Shown: positions 30,919 through 38,127 of the stretch, one piece after another
Numbering within the stretch: position 1 is the first letter of the stretch
Layout of the letters: each line of letters begins with the position of its first letter
Assembly: GCA_036000965.1 (NCBI GenBank)
Contig: DASYUT010000293.1
Location: forward strand, 1 to 38,127
Direction of reading: 5' to 3'
Length of the DNA: 38,127 bases
Origin: Actinomycetes bacterium
Lineage (GTDB): Bacteria; Actinomycetota; CALGFH01
The notes under the pieces: model-generated
Seen by the model: only the letters and a program-made list of their open reading frames with translations
Database searches by the model: none
Told to the model about the DNA's origin: nothing
Position numbers and translations under genes: made by a program

Positions 30919-32679
30919 CTATGCTCGCCCGCTCTCCGACAGGGGATCGGCTTCCGGGCCGCCTTCCAGTACCACTACCGGCTGGCCGGCGGAGACCGCA
31001 TCCCCGGCAGCGTACTCTACCGCGATCACGGTCCCGGCGAATGGCGCCCGCAGCGGAGTCTCCATCTTCATCGCCTCGACCACCGCGAGCAGCGTCCCCG
31101 CGGCCACCGCCTGGCCGGGCGCGACCTCGAGCCGGACCAGGGTGCCGGCCAGGGGAGAGACGACCTTGGCCAGTTCGTCGGCGCCCTTCGCAGCCAGGTC
31201 CGAGGGCCGGTGGCGGTAGAGGCGGACCGGCCACGCCGCGCCGTCCACGGTGACGGTGAAGTCCGGCTCGCCGCGCGGCTCGCCGCCGGGCGCGACCGCG
31301 GCCAGGTCGGTGAGGTCCAGGGTCTCCTCGAGCCAGGTCGTCCAGTGCCGGGACCGGCCGAAGTCCTCGGACGCGAGGATGCGCCGGAGCGCGGGCACGG
31401 TGGAGGCGACGCCCTCGACCCGGGTGGCATCCAGGGCCCGTGCCATCCTGGCGATCGCCGCGGCCCGGTCGGGGCCCCAGGCGACCACCTTGCCGAGCAG
31501 GTCGTCGTAGAACGGGGAGACCACGTCGCCGGTCTCGTAGCCGGCGTCCACGCGCACGCCCGGGCCGCCGGGCCAGGCCAGTGCCGTGACCGGGCCGGAG
31601 GTGGGCAGGAAGCCCCGGCCCGGGTCCTCGGCGTTGACGCGGCACTCGATCGCGTGCCCGGTCACCCGGACGTCCTCCTGGGCGAGCCCGAGCGGCTCGC
31701 CGGCGGCCACCCGGAGCTGGGCCTGGACGATGTCGACCCCGGTGACCAGCTCGGTGACCGGGTGCTCGACCTGGAGCCGGGTGTTCATCTCGAGGAACCA
31801 GGCGCCGCCCGACTCCGGCTCCCAGAGGAACTCCACCGTGCCCGCGCCGACGTAGCCGCACGCCTTGGCCGCGGCCACCGCCCAGGCGGTCAGCCGTTCC
31901 CGCACCGCGGCGGGCAGGCCCGGCGCCGGGGCCTCCTCGACCAGCTTCTGGTGGCGGCGCTGCACCGAGCAGTCGCGCTCGCCCAGGTGCACGATGGTGC
32001 CGTGGCCGTCGGCGAGCACCTGCACCTCGACGTGGCGGGGCCGCTCGAAGAAGCGCTCGAGGTAGCAGGCGGGGTCGCCGAACGCGGCGGCCGCCTCGCG
32101 CGCGGCCGCGGCCAGCGCCTCGGCCGCCTCCCCGGGGGCGCGCACCACCCGGATGCCGCGGCCGCCGCCGCCGGCGGCGGCCTTGACCGCGACCGGCCAG
32201 CCGTGCCGCTGGCCGAACGCGACCACCTCGCCGGGCCCGGCCACCGGCTCGGTCGTCCCCGGCACCGGCTCGACCCCGGCTGCCAGCACCGCCCGGCGGG
32301 CGGCCAGCTTGTCGCCCATCTGCTCGATGGCGTCGGCGGGCGGGCCGATCCAGACCAGCCCGGCCGCCTGGACTGCCCTCGCGAACGCGGCGTTCTCGCT
32401 GAGCAGCCCGTAGCCGGGGTGGACCGCCTGCGCCCCGGCCTCGCGGGCGGCGGCGAGCAGGCGCCCGGCGTCCAGGTAGGACTCGGCGACCGCGGCGCCG
32501 CCGATGGCGACCGCGCGGTCGGCCTCGCGGACGTGCAGTGCCCGCGCGTCCGGGTCGGAGTGGACTGCGATCCCGACCAGGCCCGCCTCGCGGCAGGCGC
32601 GCAGCACCCGCACGGCGATCTCGCCCCGGTTGGCGACCAGGACGGCGCGGAACGGGCGCCGGGAGCCCGACGGCCTCAC
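30919..32679 (-). CDS. Acyl-CoA carboxylase alpha subunit (biotin carboxylase + BCCP)
   Basis: This 586-residue protein carries biotin carboxylase (residues about 10-455) and a C-terminal biotinyl domain. Motifs include VLVANRGEIAVRVLRACRE, the ATP-grasp glycine loop AAAGGGGRGIR, ERDCSVQRRHQKLVEEAP and FLEMNTRLQVEHPVTE. The biotin site is EAMKMETP, with biotinylated Lys538. The enzyme uses ATP and bicarbonate to carboxylate biotin, which the beta subunit then transfers to an acyl-CoA. The start is GTG 32679, 34 bases after the beta gene, in one operon. Methylcrotonyl-, propionyl- or acetyl-CoA specificity is not visible here; the neighbouring lyase favours methylcrotonyl-CoA. Confidence 0.9.
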   Translation of the reverse strand: MRPSGSRRPFRAVLVANRGEIAVRVLRACREAGLVGIAVHSDPDARALHVREADRAVAIGGAAVAESYLDAGRLLAAAREAGAQAVHPGYGLLSENAAFARAVQAAGLVWIGPPADAIEQMGDKLAARRAVLAAGVEPVPGTTEPVAGPGEVVAFGQRHGWPVAVKAAAGGGGRGIRVVRAPGEAAEALAAAAREAAAAFGDPACYLERFFERPRHVEVQVLADGHGTIVHLGERDCSVQRRHQKLVEEAPAPGLPAAVRERLTAWAVAAAKACGYVGAGTVEFLWEPESGGAWFLEMNTRLQVEHPVTELVTGVDIVQAQLRVAAGEPLGLAQEDVRVTGHAIECRVNAEDPGRGFLPTSGPVTALAWPGGPGVRVDAGYETGDVVSPFYDDLLGKVVAWGPDRAAAIARMARALDATRVEGVASTVPALRRILASEDFGRSRHWTTWLEETLDLTDLAAVAPGGEPRGEPDFTVTVDGAAWPVRLYRHRPSDLAAKGADELAKVVSPLAGTLVRLEVAPGQAVAAGTLLAVVEAMKMETPLRAPFAGTVIAVEYAAGDAVSAGQPVVVLEGGPEADPLSESGRA

Positions 32680-32713
32680 GGACGGCCCCCCGGCGGGACC
32701 CGGACGCGGCCCA

Positions 32714-34246
32714 TCAGACCGGGGGGACGCCGTGGCGGCGGCGGGAGAACTCGCGCTCCTTGCCGCGGGCCGCGGCCAGGCGACGGGCCACCTCGGCGCG
32801 CAGGTCCTCGGGGTCGACCACCGCGTCGACGACGAGGTCGGAGGCGAGCCGCACCAGGTCGACGTCCTCGCGGTACTCCCGCTGCAGGCGGGCCGTTTCG
32901 GCCGGGCGCTCGGCCTCGGGCAGGGCGGCGATCTTGTTGTAGTAGACCGCGTTCACCGCGGCCTCCGGTCCCATGACCGCGATGGAGGCGGTGGGCAGGG
33001 CGATGGTGGCGTCGGGTTCGAAGCCAGGCCCGGCCATGGCGTACAGCCCGGCCCCGTACGCCTTGCGCACGACCACGCAGATCTTGGGGACGGTCGCCTC
33101 GCTGACCGCGGTGATCATCTTGGCGCCGTGGCGGATGATCCCCTGGCGCTCGACGTCCTTGCCGATCATGAAGCCGGGCACGTCAGCCAGGAACACCAGA
33201 GGGATGTTGAAGGCGTCGCACAGCCACACGAACCGGGCCACCTTGTCCGCCGAGTCCACGAACAGCACTCCGCCCTTGGCCAGCGGCTGGTTGGCGACGA
33301 CGCCGACCGCGCGGCCCTCGACGCGGGCCAGGCCGGTGACCACCTCGGGCGCGAACTCCCGCTTGACCTCGAAGAAGCTGGCCTCGTCGCAGATGGCGGC
33401 GAGCAGCGGCAGCATGTCGAACGGCTCGCTCTCGTCCAGCGGGATGAGCGGGGCCACCGGGCCGGTGTAGGCCGGGCCCCTGGGCTCCTCGACCGGAGGT
33501 TCGCCGCGCCAGTTGCCCGGGAAGTACGACAGGTAGCGGCGGGCGGCCTGCAGCGCTTCGTCCTCGTCGGCGGCCAGCAGGTCGCCGCACCCCGACACCC
33601 GGCAGTGCATGGCCGCCCCGCCCATCTCCTCGAGGGTGGTCCGCTCGCCGATCACCATCTCAGCCATGCGCGGCGACCCCAGGTACATCGAGGCGTTCCC
33701 GTCCACCATGAAGACCACGTCGCAGAAGGCGGGGATGTAGGCGCCGCCCGCCGCCGACGGCCCGAACAGGCAGCACACCTGGGGCACCCGGCCCGAGAGC
33801 CTGACCTGGTTGTAGAAGATCTTGCCGGCCCCGCGGCGGCCCGGGAACATCTCGACCTGGTCGGTGATGCGCGCCCCGGCCGAGTCCACCAGCCACACCA
33901 TCGGGAGTTCGTGGCGGAGGGCGTACTCCTCGATGCGGATGATCTTCTCCACGGTGCGGGCGCCCCAGGAGCCGGCCTTGACCGTCGAGTCGTTGGCCAT
34001 CACCGCGACCGTCCGGCCGCCCACCGCGCCGACCCCGGTCACCACCCCGTCGGCGGGCAGGTCGCCGGCCATGGCGTTGGCGAGCAACCCGTCCTCGACG
34101 AAGCCGTCGGCGTCGTCGAGCAGGCGGCGCAGGCGCTCGCGCACGAACAGCTTGCCCTGCTCCCGCGCCTTGGCGTGGTAGCGCTCGTCCCCGCCGGCCA
34201 CCGTGTCCTTGGCGAGCGCGCGGAACGCGGGCTCGGGCCGGGTCAT
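32714..34246 (-). CDS. Acyl-CoA carboxylase beta subunit (carboxyltransferase)
   Basis: I start at ATG 34246 (510 residues), which forms an ATGA overlap with the lyase gene; the frame continues upstream only as a shadow. The carboxyltransferase fold shows GSWGARTVEKIIRIEEYALR, LVDSAGARITDQVEMFPGRR and GPSAAGGAYIPAFCD in the N-domain, and FVDSADKVARFVWLCDAFNI, DVPGFMIGKDVERQGIIRHG and YGAGLYAMAGPGFEPD in the C-domain. These oxyanion-hole glycines and the length match methylcrotonyl-/propionyl-CoA carboxylase beta chains. It pairs with the alpha subunit just downstream. Placement after an HMG-CoA-lyase-like gene suggests methylcrotonyl-CoA as substrate. Confidence 0.9.
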   Translation of the reverse strand: MTRPEPAFRALAKDTVAGGDERYHAKAREQGKLFVRERLRRLLDDADGFVEDGLLANAMAGDLPADGVVTGVGAVGGRTVAVMANDSTVKAGSWGARTVEKIIRIEEYALRHELPMVWLVDSAGARITDQVEMFPGRRGAGKIFYNQVRLSGRVPQVCCLFGPSAAGGAYIPAFCDVVFMVDGNASMYLGSPRMAEMVIGERTTLEEMGGAAMHCRVSGCGDLLAADEDEALQAARRYLSYFPGNWRGEPPVEEPRGPAYTGPVAPLIPLDESEPFDMLPLLAAICDEASFFEVKREFAPEVVTGLARVEGRAVGVVANQPLAKGGVLFVDSADKVARFVWLCDAFNIPLVFLADVPGFMIGKDVERQGIIRHGAKMITAVSEATVPKICVVVRKAYGAGLYAMAGPGFEPDATIALPTASIAVMGPEAAVNAVYYNKIAALPEAERPAETARLQREYREDVDLVRLASDLVVDAVVDPEDLRAEVARRLAAARGKEREFSRRRHGVPPV

Positions 34247-35148
34247 CGGCTCGCCCGCCTGGTGCGCGGGCCGGCGACCAGCACCTGGCTCCGGAGGGGG
34301 TGGGCGACCAGTTCCCCGGCCACCCGGGCGGCGGCGAGCAGGGCGTCCAGGTCGACGCCGGTGGTCACGCCCATGTCCTCGACCATGTGGACGACGTCCT
34401 CGCTGGCCACGTTGCCAGCCGCGCCGGGCGCGGTCGGGCTGCCGCCGAGCCCTCCGACCGCGGTGTCGACGTCGGCGCACCCGGCCTGCAGGGCCACGAC
34501 CAGGTTGGCCAGGCCGGTGCCGCGGGTGTCGTGGAAGTGGCAGTTCACCGCCGGGACCCGGCCGGCCAGCGCGGCCAGCAGCGCCTCGACCCGCGTCGGG
34601 GTGGCCATGCCGGTGGTGTCGCCGAGCGAGACCGCCCGGCAGCCCAGGCCCGCCAGCCGCTCGGCCAGCCCGACCACCCGCGCGGGTGGCACCTCCCCCT
34701 CGTACGGGCAGCCCCAGGCGGTGGACACGGTCGCCTCGACCGGGGTGTCACCGGCCAGGCGCACGACCCCACCGATCTCGTCCAGGGTCTCGGCCACGGT
34801 GCGGTTCACGTTGGCCTTGTTGTAGCTCTCCGAGGCGGCCACCACGACCTGGAGCTGGTGGGCGCCGGCGGCCAGGGCCGCCTCGGCCCCGCGCCGGTTG
34901 GGCACCAGCGCCGAGTAGACCACCCCCGGCCGGCGCCGGATGGCCGCGAAGACCTGGTCGGTGCCTGCCATGGCGGGCACCGCCCTGGGGGAGACGAACG
35001 AGCCGACCTCGATCCGGCCGACACCGGTGGCCGACAGCGCGTCGACCAGGCGCACCCGGCCGTCGACGGGCACCGGCGGCTCGCTCTGGAGCCCGTCGCG
35101 CGGGCCCACCTCGCGGATGCTGACCGACGCTGGGAGCTGCACCGCCAC
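34243..35148 (-). CDS. HMG-CoA-lyase-like protein (HMGL/DRE-TIM family)
   Basis: The 301-residue form starts at GTG 35148; GTG 35142 is an alternative with GAGGTGG closer to a good spacing. The DRE-TIM barrel shows VSIREVGPRDGLQ (metal-binding Asp, catalytic Arg), EVGSFVSPRAVPAMAG, ANVNRTVAETLDEI, LGDTTGMATP and the metal-ligand pair NCHFHDTRGTGLAN. True HMG-CoA lyases have a catalytic Cys in GLGGCP; this protein has GGLGGSPTAPGAAGN with Ser instead. It leads the operon with the two carboxylase subunits, consistent with leucine degradation. The Cys change makes either altered kinetics or another substrate possible. Confidence 0.85.
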   Translation of the reverse strand: MAVQLPASVSIREVGPRDGLQSEPPVPVDGRVRLVDALSATGVGRIEVGSFVSPRAVPAMAGTDQVFAAIRRRPGVVYSALVPNRRGAEAALAAGAHQLQVVVAASESYNKANVNRTVAETLDEIGGVVRLAGDTPVEATVSTAWGCPYEGEVPPARVVGLAERLAGLGCRAVSLGDTTGMATPTRVEALLAALAGRVPAVNCHFHDTRGTGLANLVVALQAGCADVDTAVGGLGGSPTAPGAAGNVASEDVVHMVEDMGVTTGVDLDALLAAARVAGELVAHPLRSQVLVAGPRTRRASR

Positions 35149-35187
35149 CTCGGACAGGGAACGCGGTCCGGACGCCACGATCGTACC

Positions 35188-35287
35188 CGCCCACCCGGCG
35201 GGCACGCCCCACTGGCGGGCACGCCCACTGACGGGCACGCCCACTGGCGGGCACGCCACCACCCGGCGCGCACGCCCCACCAGGGCG
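35188..35287. repeat. Degenerate 16-19 bp tandem repeat, about 6 copies
   Basis: Units of the type gcccactggcgggcac follow one another between the start of the HMG-CoA-lyase-like gene and the stop of the PH/SHOCT gene. They take up most of that 143-base gap, so any promoter of the lyase operon must lie in or beside them. Confidence 0.8.
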
Positions 35288-35291
35288 GCGG

Positions 35292-35942
35292 CTACAGGCG
35301 GTCGAGGAGGTCGCGCTTCTTCTGCTCGAACTCGGCGTCGGAGAGGGCGCCGCGCTCGCGCAGGGCGGCCAGCCGCTCGAGGTCGTCGAGGGCGCTCGGA
35401 GCCCGGCCGTACGCCTGGGGCTGGGGCGGGGTGGCGTGATGGGCCAGCATCCGCTGGCCGTTCTCCTCCATGCGGTGGTAGATCTCGAGCTGGACCGCCT
35501 CGGGGTTGCGGATGTTGTAGAAGGTGTTCTGCCCGTGCTCGCCGGCCGACTCGATGACCAGGTCGCCGGCGCCGAGCAGCCGCTCGAAGACCGACTGCGA
35601 GAAGGTCACGTCGTTGATGCGCTCGAGCGGGATCTCCCGGGCATACCTGGACAGGAAGCCGCGGCGGAAGATCAGCCGATCGGTGGTGAGCACGAAGTGG
35701 GTGGTGGCCCAGCGCACCACCCGGGGCGCGACCCAGAACAGCAGAGCGGCCAGCCCGACCGCCTGGACGCCGAGGCGGGCCGGGCCCTGGAGGTTGCCGC
35801 CGGGCATGAACCCCCAGGCCAGGCTGGTCACGACCACGATGAGCAGGGCCAGCAGCGCGGGGCCGACCAGCGTCCACCAGTGCGGGCGCAGGTCGTAGAC
35901 GACCTGCTCGTTCTCTCCCAAGAGCCGCTCAGGGAACGGCAC
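35292..35942 (-). CDS. Membrane PH-like domain protein with C-terminal SHOCT motif
   Basis: I start at GTG 35942 (216 residues) because GAGGAGGT precedes it by seven bases. The opening LLGENEQVVYDLRPHWW leads to two membrane helices (LVGPALLALLIVVVTSLAWG and AVGLAALLFWVAPRVV), followed by a bacterial PH domain (THFVLTTDRLIFRRGFLSRY, EIPLERINDVTFSQSVFERL). A proline-rich linker joins this to a SHOCT motif (LERLAALRERGALSDAEFEQ, KKRDLL). Such proteins are membrane-associated; SHOCT motifs are short oligomerisation modules. Function is unknown. It is upstream of the lyase operon but separated from it by repeats. Confidence 0.85.
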   Translation of the reverse strand: MPFPERLLGENEQVVYDLRPHWWTLVGPALLALLIVVVTSLAWGFMPGGNLQGPARLGVQAVGLAALLFWVAPRVVRWATTHFVLTTDRLIFRRGFLSRYAREIPLERINDVTFSQSVFERLLGAGDLVIESAGEHGQNTFYNIRNPEAVQLEIYHRMEENGQRMLAHHATPPQPQAYGRAPSALDDLERLAALRERGALSDAEFEQKKRDLLDRL

Positions 35943-36130
35943 GCTGGCGACCTCCTCTGACCGACACCCCAGAACCGCTGACCGACGCCCAGGACCGCAC
36001 GGAGCGTAACAACGGTCTCGTTCCCCCACAAGGAACCGCGGCCCCCCCACCAAGGAAACCGCGGCTCAACCAGGTTCGGTCGCACAGTCCCGCGCCCGGT
36101 AACCGTTCGGGGCCAGATCGGGGCCGTACC

Positions 36131-36146
36131 GTTGCGGATTCGCAAC
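36131..36146. promoter_or_regulatory. Palindromic operator-like site
   Basis: GTTGCG-GATT-CGCAAC is a perfect 16-bp palindrome with a four-base spacer. It lies 67 bases before the TTG start of the GerMN lipoprotein gene, in the divergent gap shared with the PH/SHOCT gene. The form suits a dimeric helix-turn-helix repressor. Confidence 0.35.
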
Positions 36147-36212
36147 CAACCGGGGGAACCGTAAGGGCGGTACCGGGGCTGTCGTGGCCCCCGGCGGGCA
36201 CCAGGAGGCCGG

Positions 36213-37133
36213 TTGGGCGTACGGCGGGTGATTGCGGAGCTGGCCGGACTCATGGTCGTGGTGCTCGCCACGGGGTGCACGTCCTGGGTCGACTCGGCGT
36301 CGCCGCCGGAGGCGACCGGGAAGCGCCCGGATGCGGTGGCGGCGGTCCCGTCACCCACGTTCACGGCACCGGCTCCGGGCACGGCCGGCCGCCGCACCCC
36401 GTTGATCATCTACTACCCCCGGAGCGTGAAGGGCCGCTGGTACCTCGTGCCCGAGCGGCACCAGGTCGCGCTCGCCACCCAGCGGGTCGAGGCGGCGCTC
36501 ACCGAGCTGCTGGCCGGCCAGCCTGTCTACCCCGGCTCGACCAGGCCCTTCCCCGCCGGCTCCCGGCTGCTCGGCCTGACCGTTGAAGGGGGTACCGCAA
36601 CCGTCGACCTCTCCCGCGAGGCCGTGGGGGTGCGACGCGGCGAGCCCACCCGCTACGCCGTGCAGGCGCTGGTGTGGACCGTCACCCGGGCCGAGGACGT
36701 CCGGCGCGTGCTGGTCCAGGTCGAGGGGCGGACCGCCGGGGAGGTCGACGGCCGCTCGCTCGCCGACTTGTGGGGCGGGCGGGGCAGCCCGGCCGGGCTG
36801 GTCAGGGACCGGGCGGTCCGCCTCGCGCCCGTGGGGCTCACCGAGCCGCACCCGGGCGCGCGGGTGGAGGGCGACCGCATCGTGATCAAGGGGGAGGCCT
36901 GCGTGCCCGAGGGGGTCGTGAGCCTGCGCCTGTGGGACTCGACGGGCAGGGTGGCGGCGCAGGGGTTCACCACCACCGGTGGGGGCGCGCGCAGGCGGGT
37001 GCCGTTCACCGCCTCGCTCGCGTTCGACCCGCCGGCTACAGCCGGCGACTGGACGCTCGAGGTGTTCGAGGCGAACCCGCACGACGGGTCGGCCCGCTAC
37101 TCGGTGCACGTCCCGGTCAAGGTCGGCCGGTGA
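36213..37133 (+). CDS. GerMN/Gmad2-domain lipoprotein
   Basis: The 306-residue product starts at TTG 36213, four bases after AGGAGG; a GTG at 36228 is too far from it. A lipoprotein signal ends LATGC (Cys22). After a Pro/Thr-rich linker comes a GerMN domain (about 70-195: VALATQRVEAALTELLAGQP, GTATVDLSREAVGVRRGEPT, YAVQALVWTVT), then a Gmad2 Ig-like domain (about 210-306: EPHPGARVEGDRIVIKGEA, FEANPHDGSARYSVHV). GerMN/Gmad2 lipoproteins occur in spore formers and, in actinobacteria, as LpqB-like or stand-alone envelope proteins. It should be anchored outside the membrane; the role is unknown. Confidence 0.85.
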   Translation: MGVRRVIAELAGLMVVVLATGCTSWVDSASPPEATGKRPDAVAAVPSPTFTAPAPGTAGRRTPLIIYYPRSVKGRWYLVPERHQVALATQRVEAALTELLAGQPVYPGSTRPFPAGSRLLGLTVEGGTATVDLSREAVGVRRGEPTRYAVQALVWTVTRAEDVRRVLVQVEGRTAGEVDGRSLADLWGGRGSPAGLVRDRAVRLAPVGLTEPHPGARVEGDRIVIKGEACVPEGVVSLRLWDSTGRVAAQGFTTTGGGARRRVPFTASLAFDPPATAGDWTLEVFEANPHDGSARYSVHVPVKVGR

Positions 37134-37226
37134 CCAGCGCGGGCGCACCGCCACCCTTGGGCGCACCCCCGACCTGCGTGACTGGCTCCTCCAGGGCCAC
37201 CTCGCGCTGTACCGCCGCGCCAGTCG

Positions 37227-37262
37227 GGTCCGGTGCCGCCGGAGCGACAGCGGCACCGGACC
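37227..37262. terminator. Bidirectional hairpin terminator between convergent genes
   Basis: A perfect 13-bp inverted repeat (ggtccggtgccgc at 37227-37239, gcggcaccggacc at 37250-37262) with a 10-base loop lies between the stops at 37133 and 37284. No long T-run follows. Confidence 0.7.
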
Positions 37263-37283
37263 GGCTGGCCGCTGCAGCGGCGG

Positions 37284-38010
37284 TTAGCTCGCCGCCTCGA
37301 TCGCGCCGAACAGGCCGTGGGTCTCGTCGGCGATGCCGGCGGTGAACAGCAGGGTGGTCGGGTTGCCAGTGATGCCGTTGCCGAAGCGCAGCGCCCACAG
37401 GCCGTCGATCTCGACCGGGCTGCCGTCCTCGTGCCTGAGGCGCCCGCGGAACTCGCCGGTCGTCGGGTCGTAGGCGTTGATGCGGCCGTTGCCGAAGTTG
37501 CCCACCAGCAGCGCGCCGCTGAAGCGGCCGAATCCCGCCGGGGCCAGCGCCAGGCCCCACGGGGCGTTCAGCTGGCCCCGCTCGATCAGGTGGCGCAGCA
37601 GATGGCCGCTGGTGCTGTAGACGTCCACGAAGCCGAGGCTCGGGCCGGCGACCTCGTCCTCACCGGCGGCGTCCTGCTTGGCGTAGGCGACGTACAGCAG
37701 GCCGCCGAGCTCCTGGACGTTGAACGGCGCGAAGCCGGGTGGGATGTCGGCGTCTGCGAAGCCGCCCGACAGGAGGACTCGGTTGAAGCTCGAGTCGAAG
37801 ACGTCGATCCGCCCCTGGTGGAAGTTGGCCGCGTACAGCAAGGTGCCGGCTGCCGTGTCGGCGATCGCCAGGCCCTTGTAGATGGCGTCGGGCACGCTGG
37901 CGCCGACCTGCGCCTGGGTGGAGGGGGGCGGCGGGGGCACAGCGGGGCTCCAGCCGGTGACCAGCCCGGCCTCGGAGTCGAAGATGAACCCCTCTTCCTT
38001 CGCCCAGGCC
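37284..38010 (-). pseudogene. C-terminal part of a TIGR03118-type beta-propeller protein, N-terminus missing
   Basis: The frame ends at the TAA 37284-37286 and matches the second half of TIGR03118 proteins: EEGFIFDSEAGLVTGWSP, AIYKGLAIADTAAGTLLYAA, NFHQGRIDVFDSSF, FAPFNVQELGGLLYVAYAKQ, GPSLGFVDVYSTSG, LNAPWGLALAPAGF, VGNFGNGRINAYDPTTGEF and DGLWALRFGNG. The family normally has a signal peptide and about 120-150 further residues before this. Upstream of about 38010 the frame stays open to the window end but no longer looks like the family, and an alternative GTG start at 37940 would give 218 residues. It may be truncated or frameshifted; the window edge prevents a decision. Confidence 0.55.
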
Positions 38011-38127
38011 CGGCAGTACGCTTCCCAGGGCTGGCCGGAGGCTGGGTGCGCCTTCCGGGCGGAGGGCGGCGGGTATAGCGTCGGCGCGGATCGAGCACCG
38101 GTCAGCGGCTGAGGGGCGTCCCATGGA

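Noticed and set aside
1-38127. tRNA, rRNA or insertion-sequence genes
   Set aside because: I found no T-arm-like or rRNA-like sequence and no transposase or integrase motif in any frame.

Overview
The window is high-GC DNA (by eye about 70% or more) with many GTG/TTG starts, GTGA and ATGA stop-start overlaps, strong GGAGG ribosome binding sites, and families common in actinobacteria (CGNR zinc finger, XRE-TPR regulator fragment, SHOCT/PH protein, GerMN lipoprotein, SpoIIE-type phosphatase). It most likely comes from the chromosome of an uncultured or little-studied member of the Actinomycetota. I see no phage, plasmid or integrase genes, no CRISPR array, and no tRNA or rRNA.

Layout. (1) 1-6.2 kb: an exported M15 peptidase, an exported beta-propeller protein with a SPOR-like tail, a secreted purple-acid-phosphatase-type enzyme, and a secreted seven-bladed PLL-like lectin of visibly lower GC. 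(2) 6.2-10.9 kb: a decayed strip. An APC permease has an internal deletion and a frameshift, a HisC-type aminotransferase is frameshifted and truncated, and C-terminal stubs of an XRE-TPR regulator, a THEP1-type NTPase, a LuxR regulator and a MarR-like protein lie end to end. Only a HisN-type phosphatase, a small membrane protein and a SLOG-family protein look whole. (3) 11-13 kb: a lipoprotein, a secreted protein and a small membrane protein, all of unknown function. (4) 13-19 kb: a glycan locus with a DegT aminotransferase, a GT2 glycosyltransferase and a large GT-C-like membrane glycosyltransferase, translationally coupled by two GTGA overlaps, facing a flippase-like membrane protein. (5) 19-20.5 kb: a conserved 178-residue protein, then a long hairpin overlapping the ribosome binding site of a 15-codon ORF, then remnants of DUF427, DUF72 and CGNR genes. 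(6) 20.8-25.6 kb: a 927-residue secreted beta-helix/FN3 protein and a two-gene ABC exporter. (7) 25.6-36 kb: acyl-CoA dehydrogenase, a SpoIIE-type phosphatase, a nucleotide-sugar epimerase, and a minus-strand operon of HMG-CoA-lyase-like protein, carboxylase beta and alpha subunits, an RsbW-like kinase and an unknown protein. (8) 36-38 kb: a GerMN/Gmad2 lipoprotein and the C-terminal part of a TIGR03118-type beta-propeller protein cut off at or near the window edge.

How the genes fit together. Acyl-CoA dehydrogenase, biotin carboxylase, carboxyltransferase and HMG-CoA-lyase-like protein match the steps of leucine/isovalerate degradation, although the hydratase is absent and the lyase lacks the usual catalytic cysteine. 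The SpoIIE phosphatase and RsbW-like kinase could belong to one partner-switching circuit. The DegT, GT2, GT-C and flippase genes, perhaps with the epimerase, suggest synthesis and export of an amino-sugar-containing surface glycan.

Two features stand out. Almost every intergenic gap carries its own unrelated short tandem repeat (12-41 bp units), several reaching into stop codons and, in the GT-C gene, into the coding sequence. Gene decay is concentrated in 6.4-10.9 kb and 19.8-20.5 kb, with frameshifts at two six-base homopolymers that could also be assembly errors. I did not find a clear, complete, previously undescribed system. The best candidates for a closer look are the RBS-sequestering hairpin with its micro-ORF, the glycan locus with its repeat-expanded glycosyltransferase, and the tandem repeat landscape.
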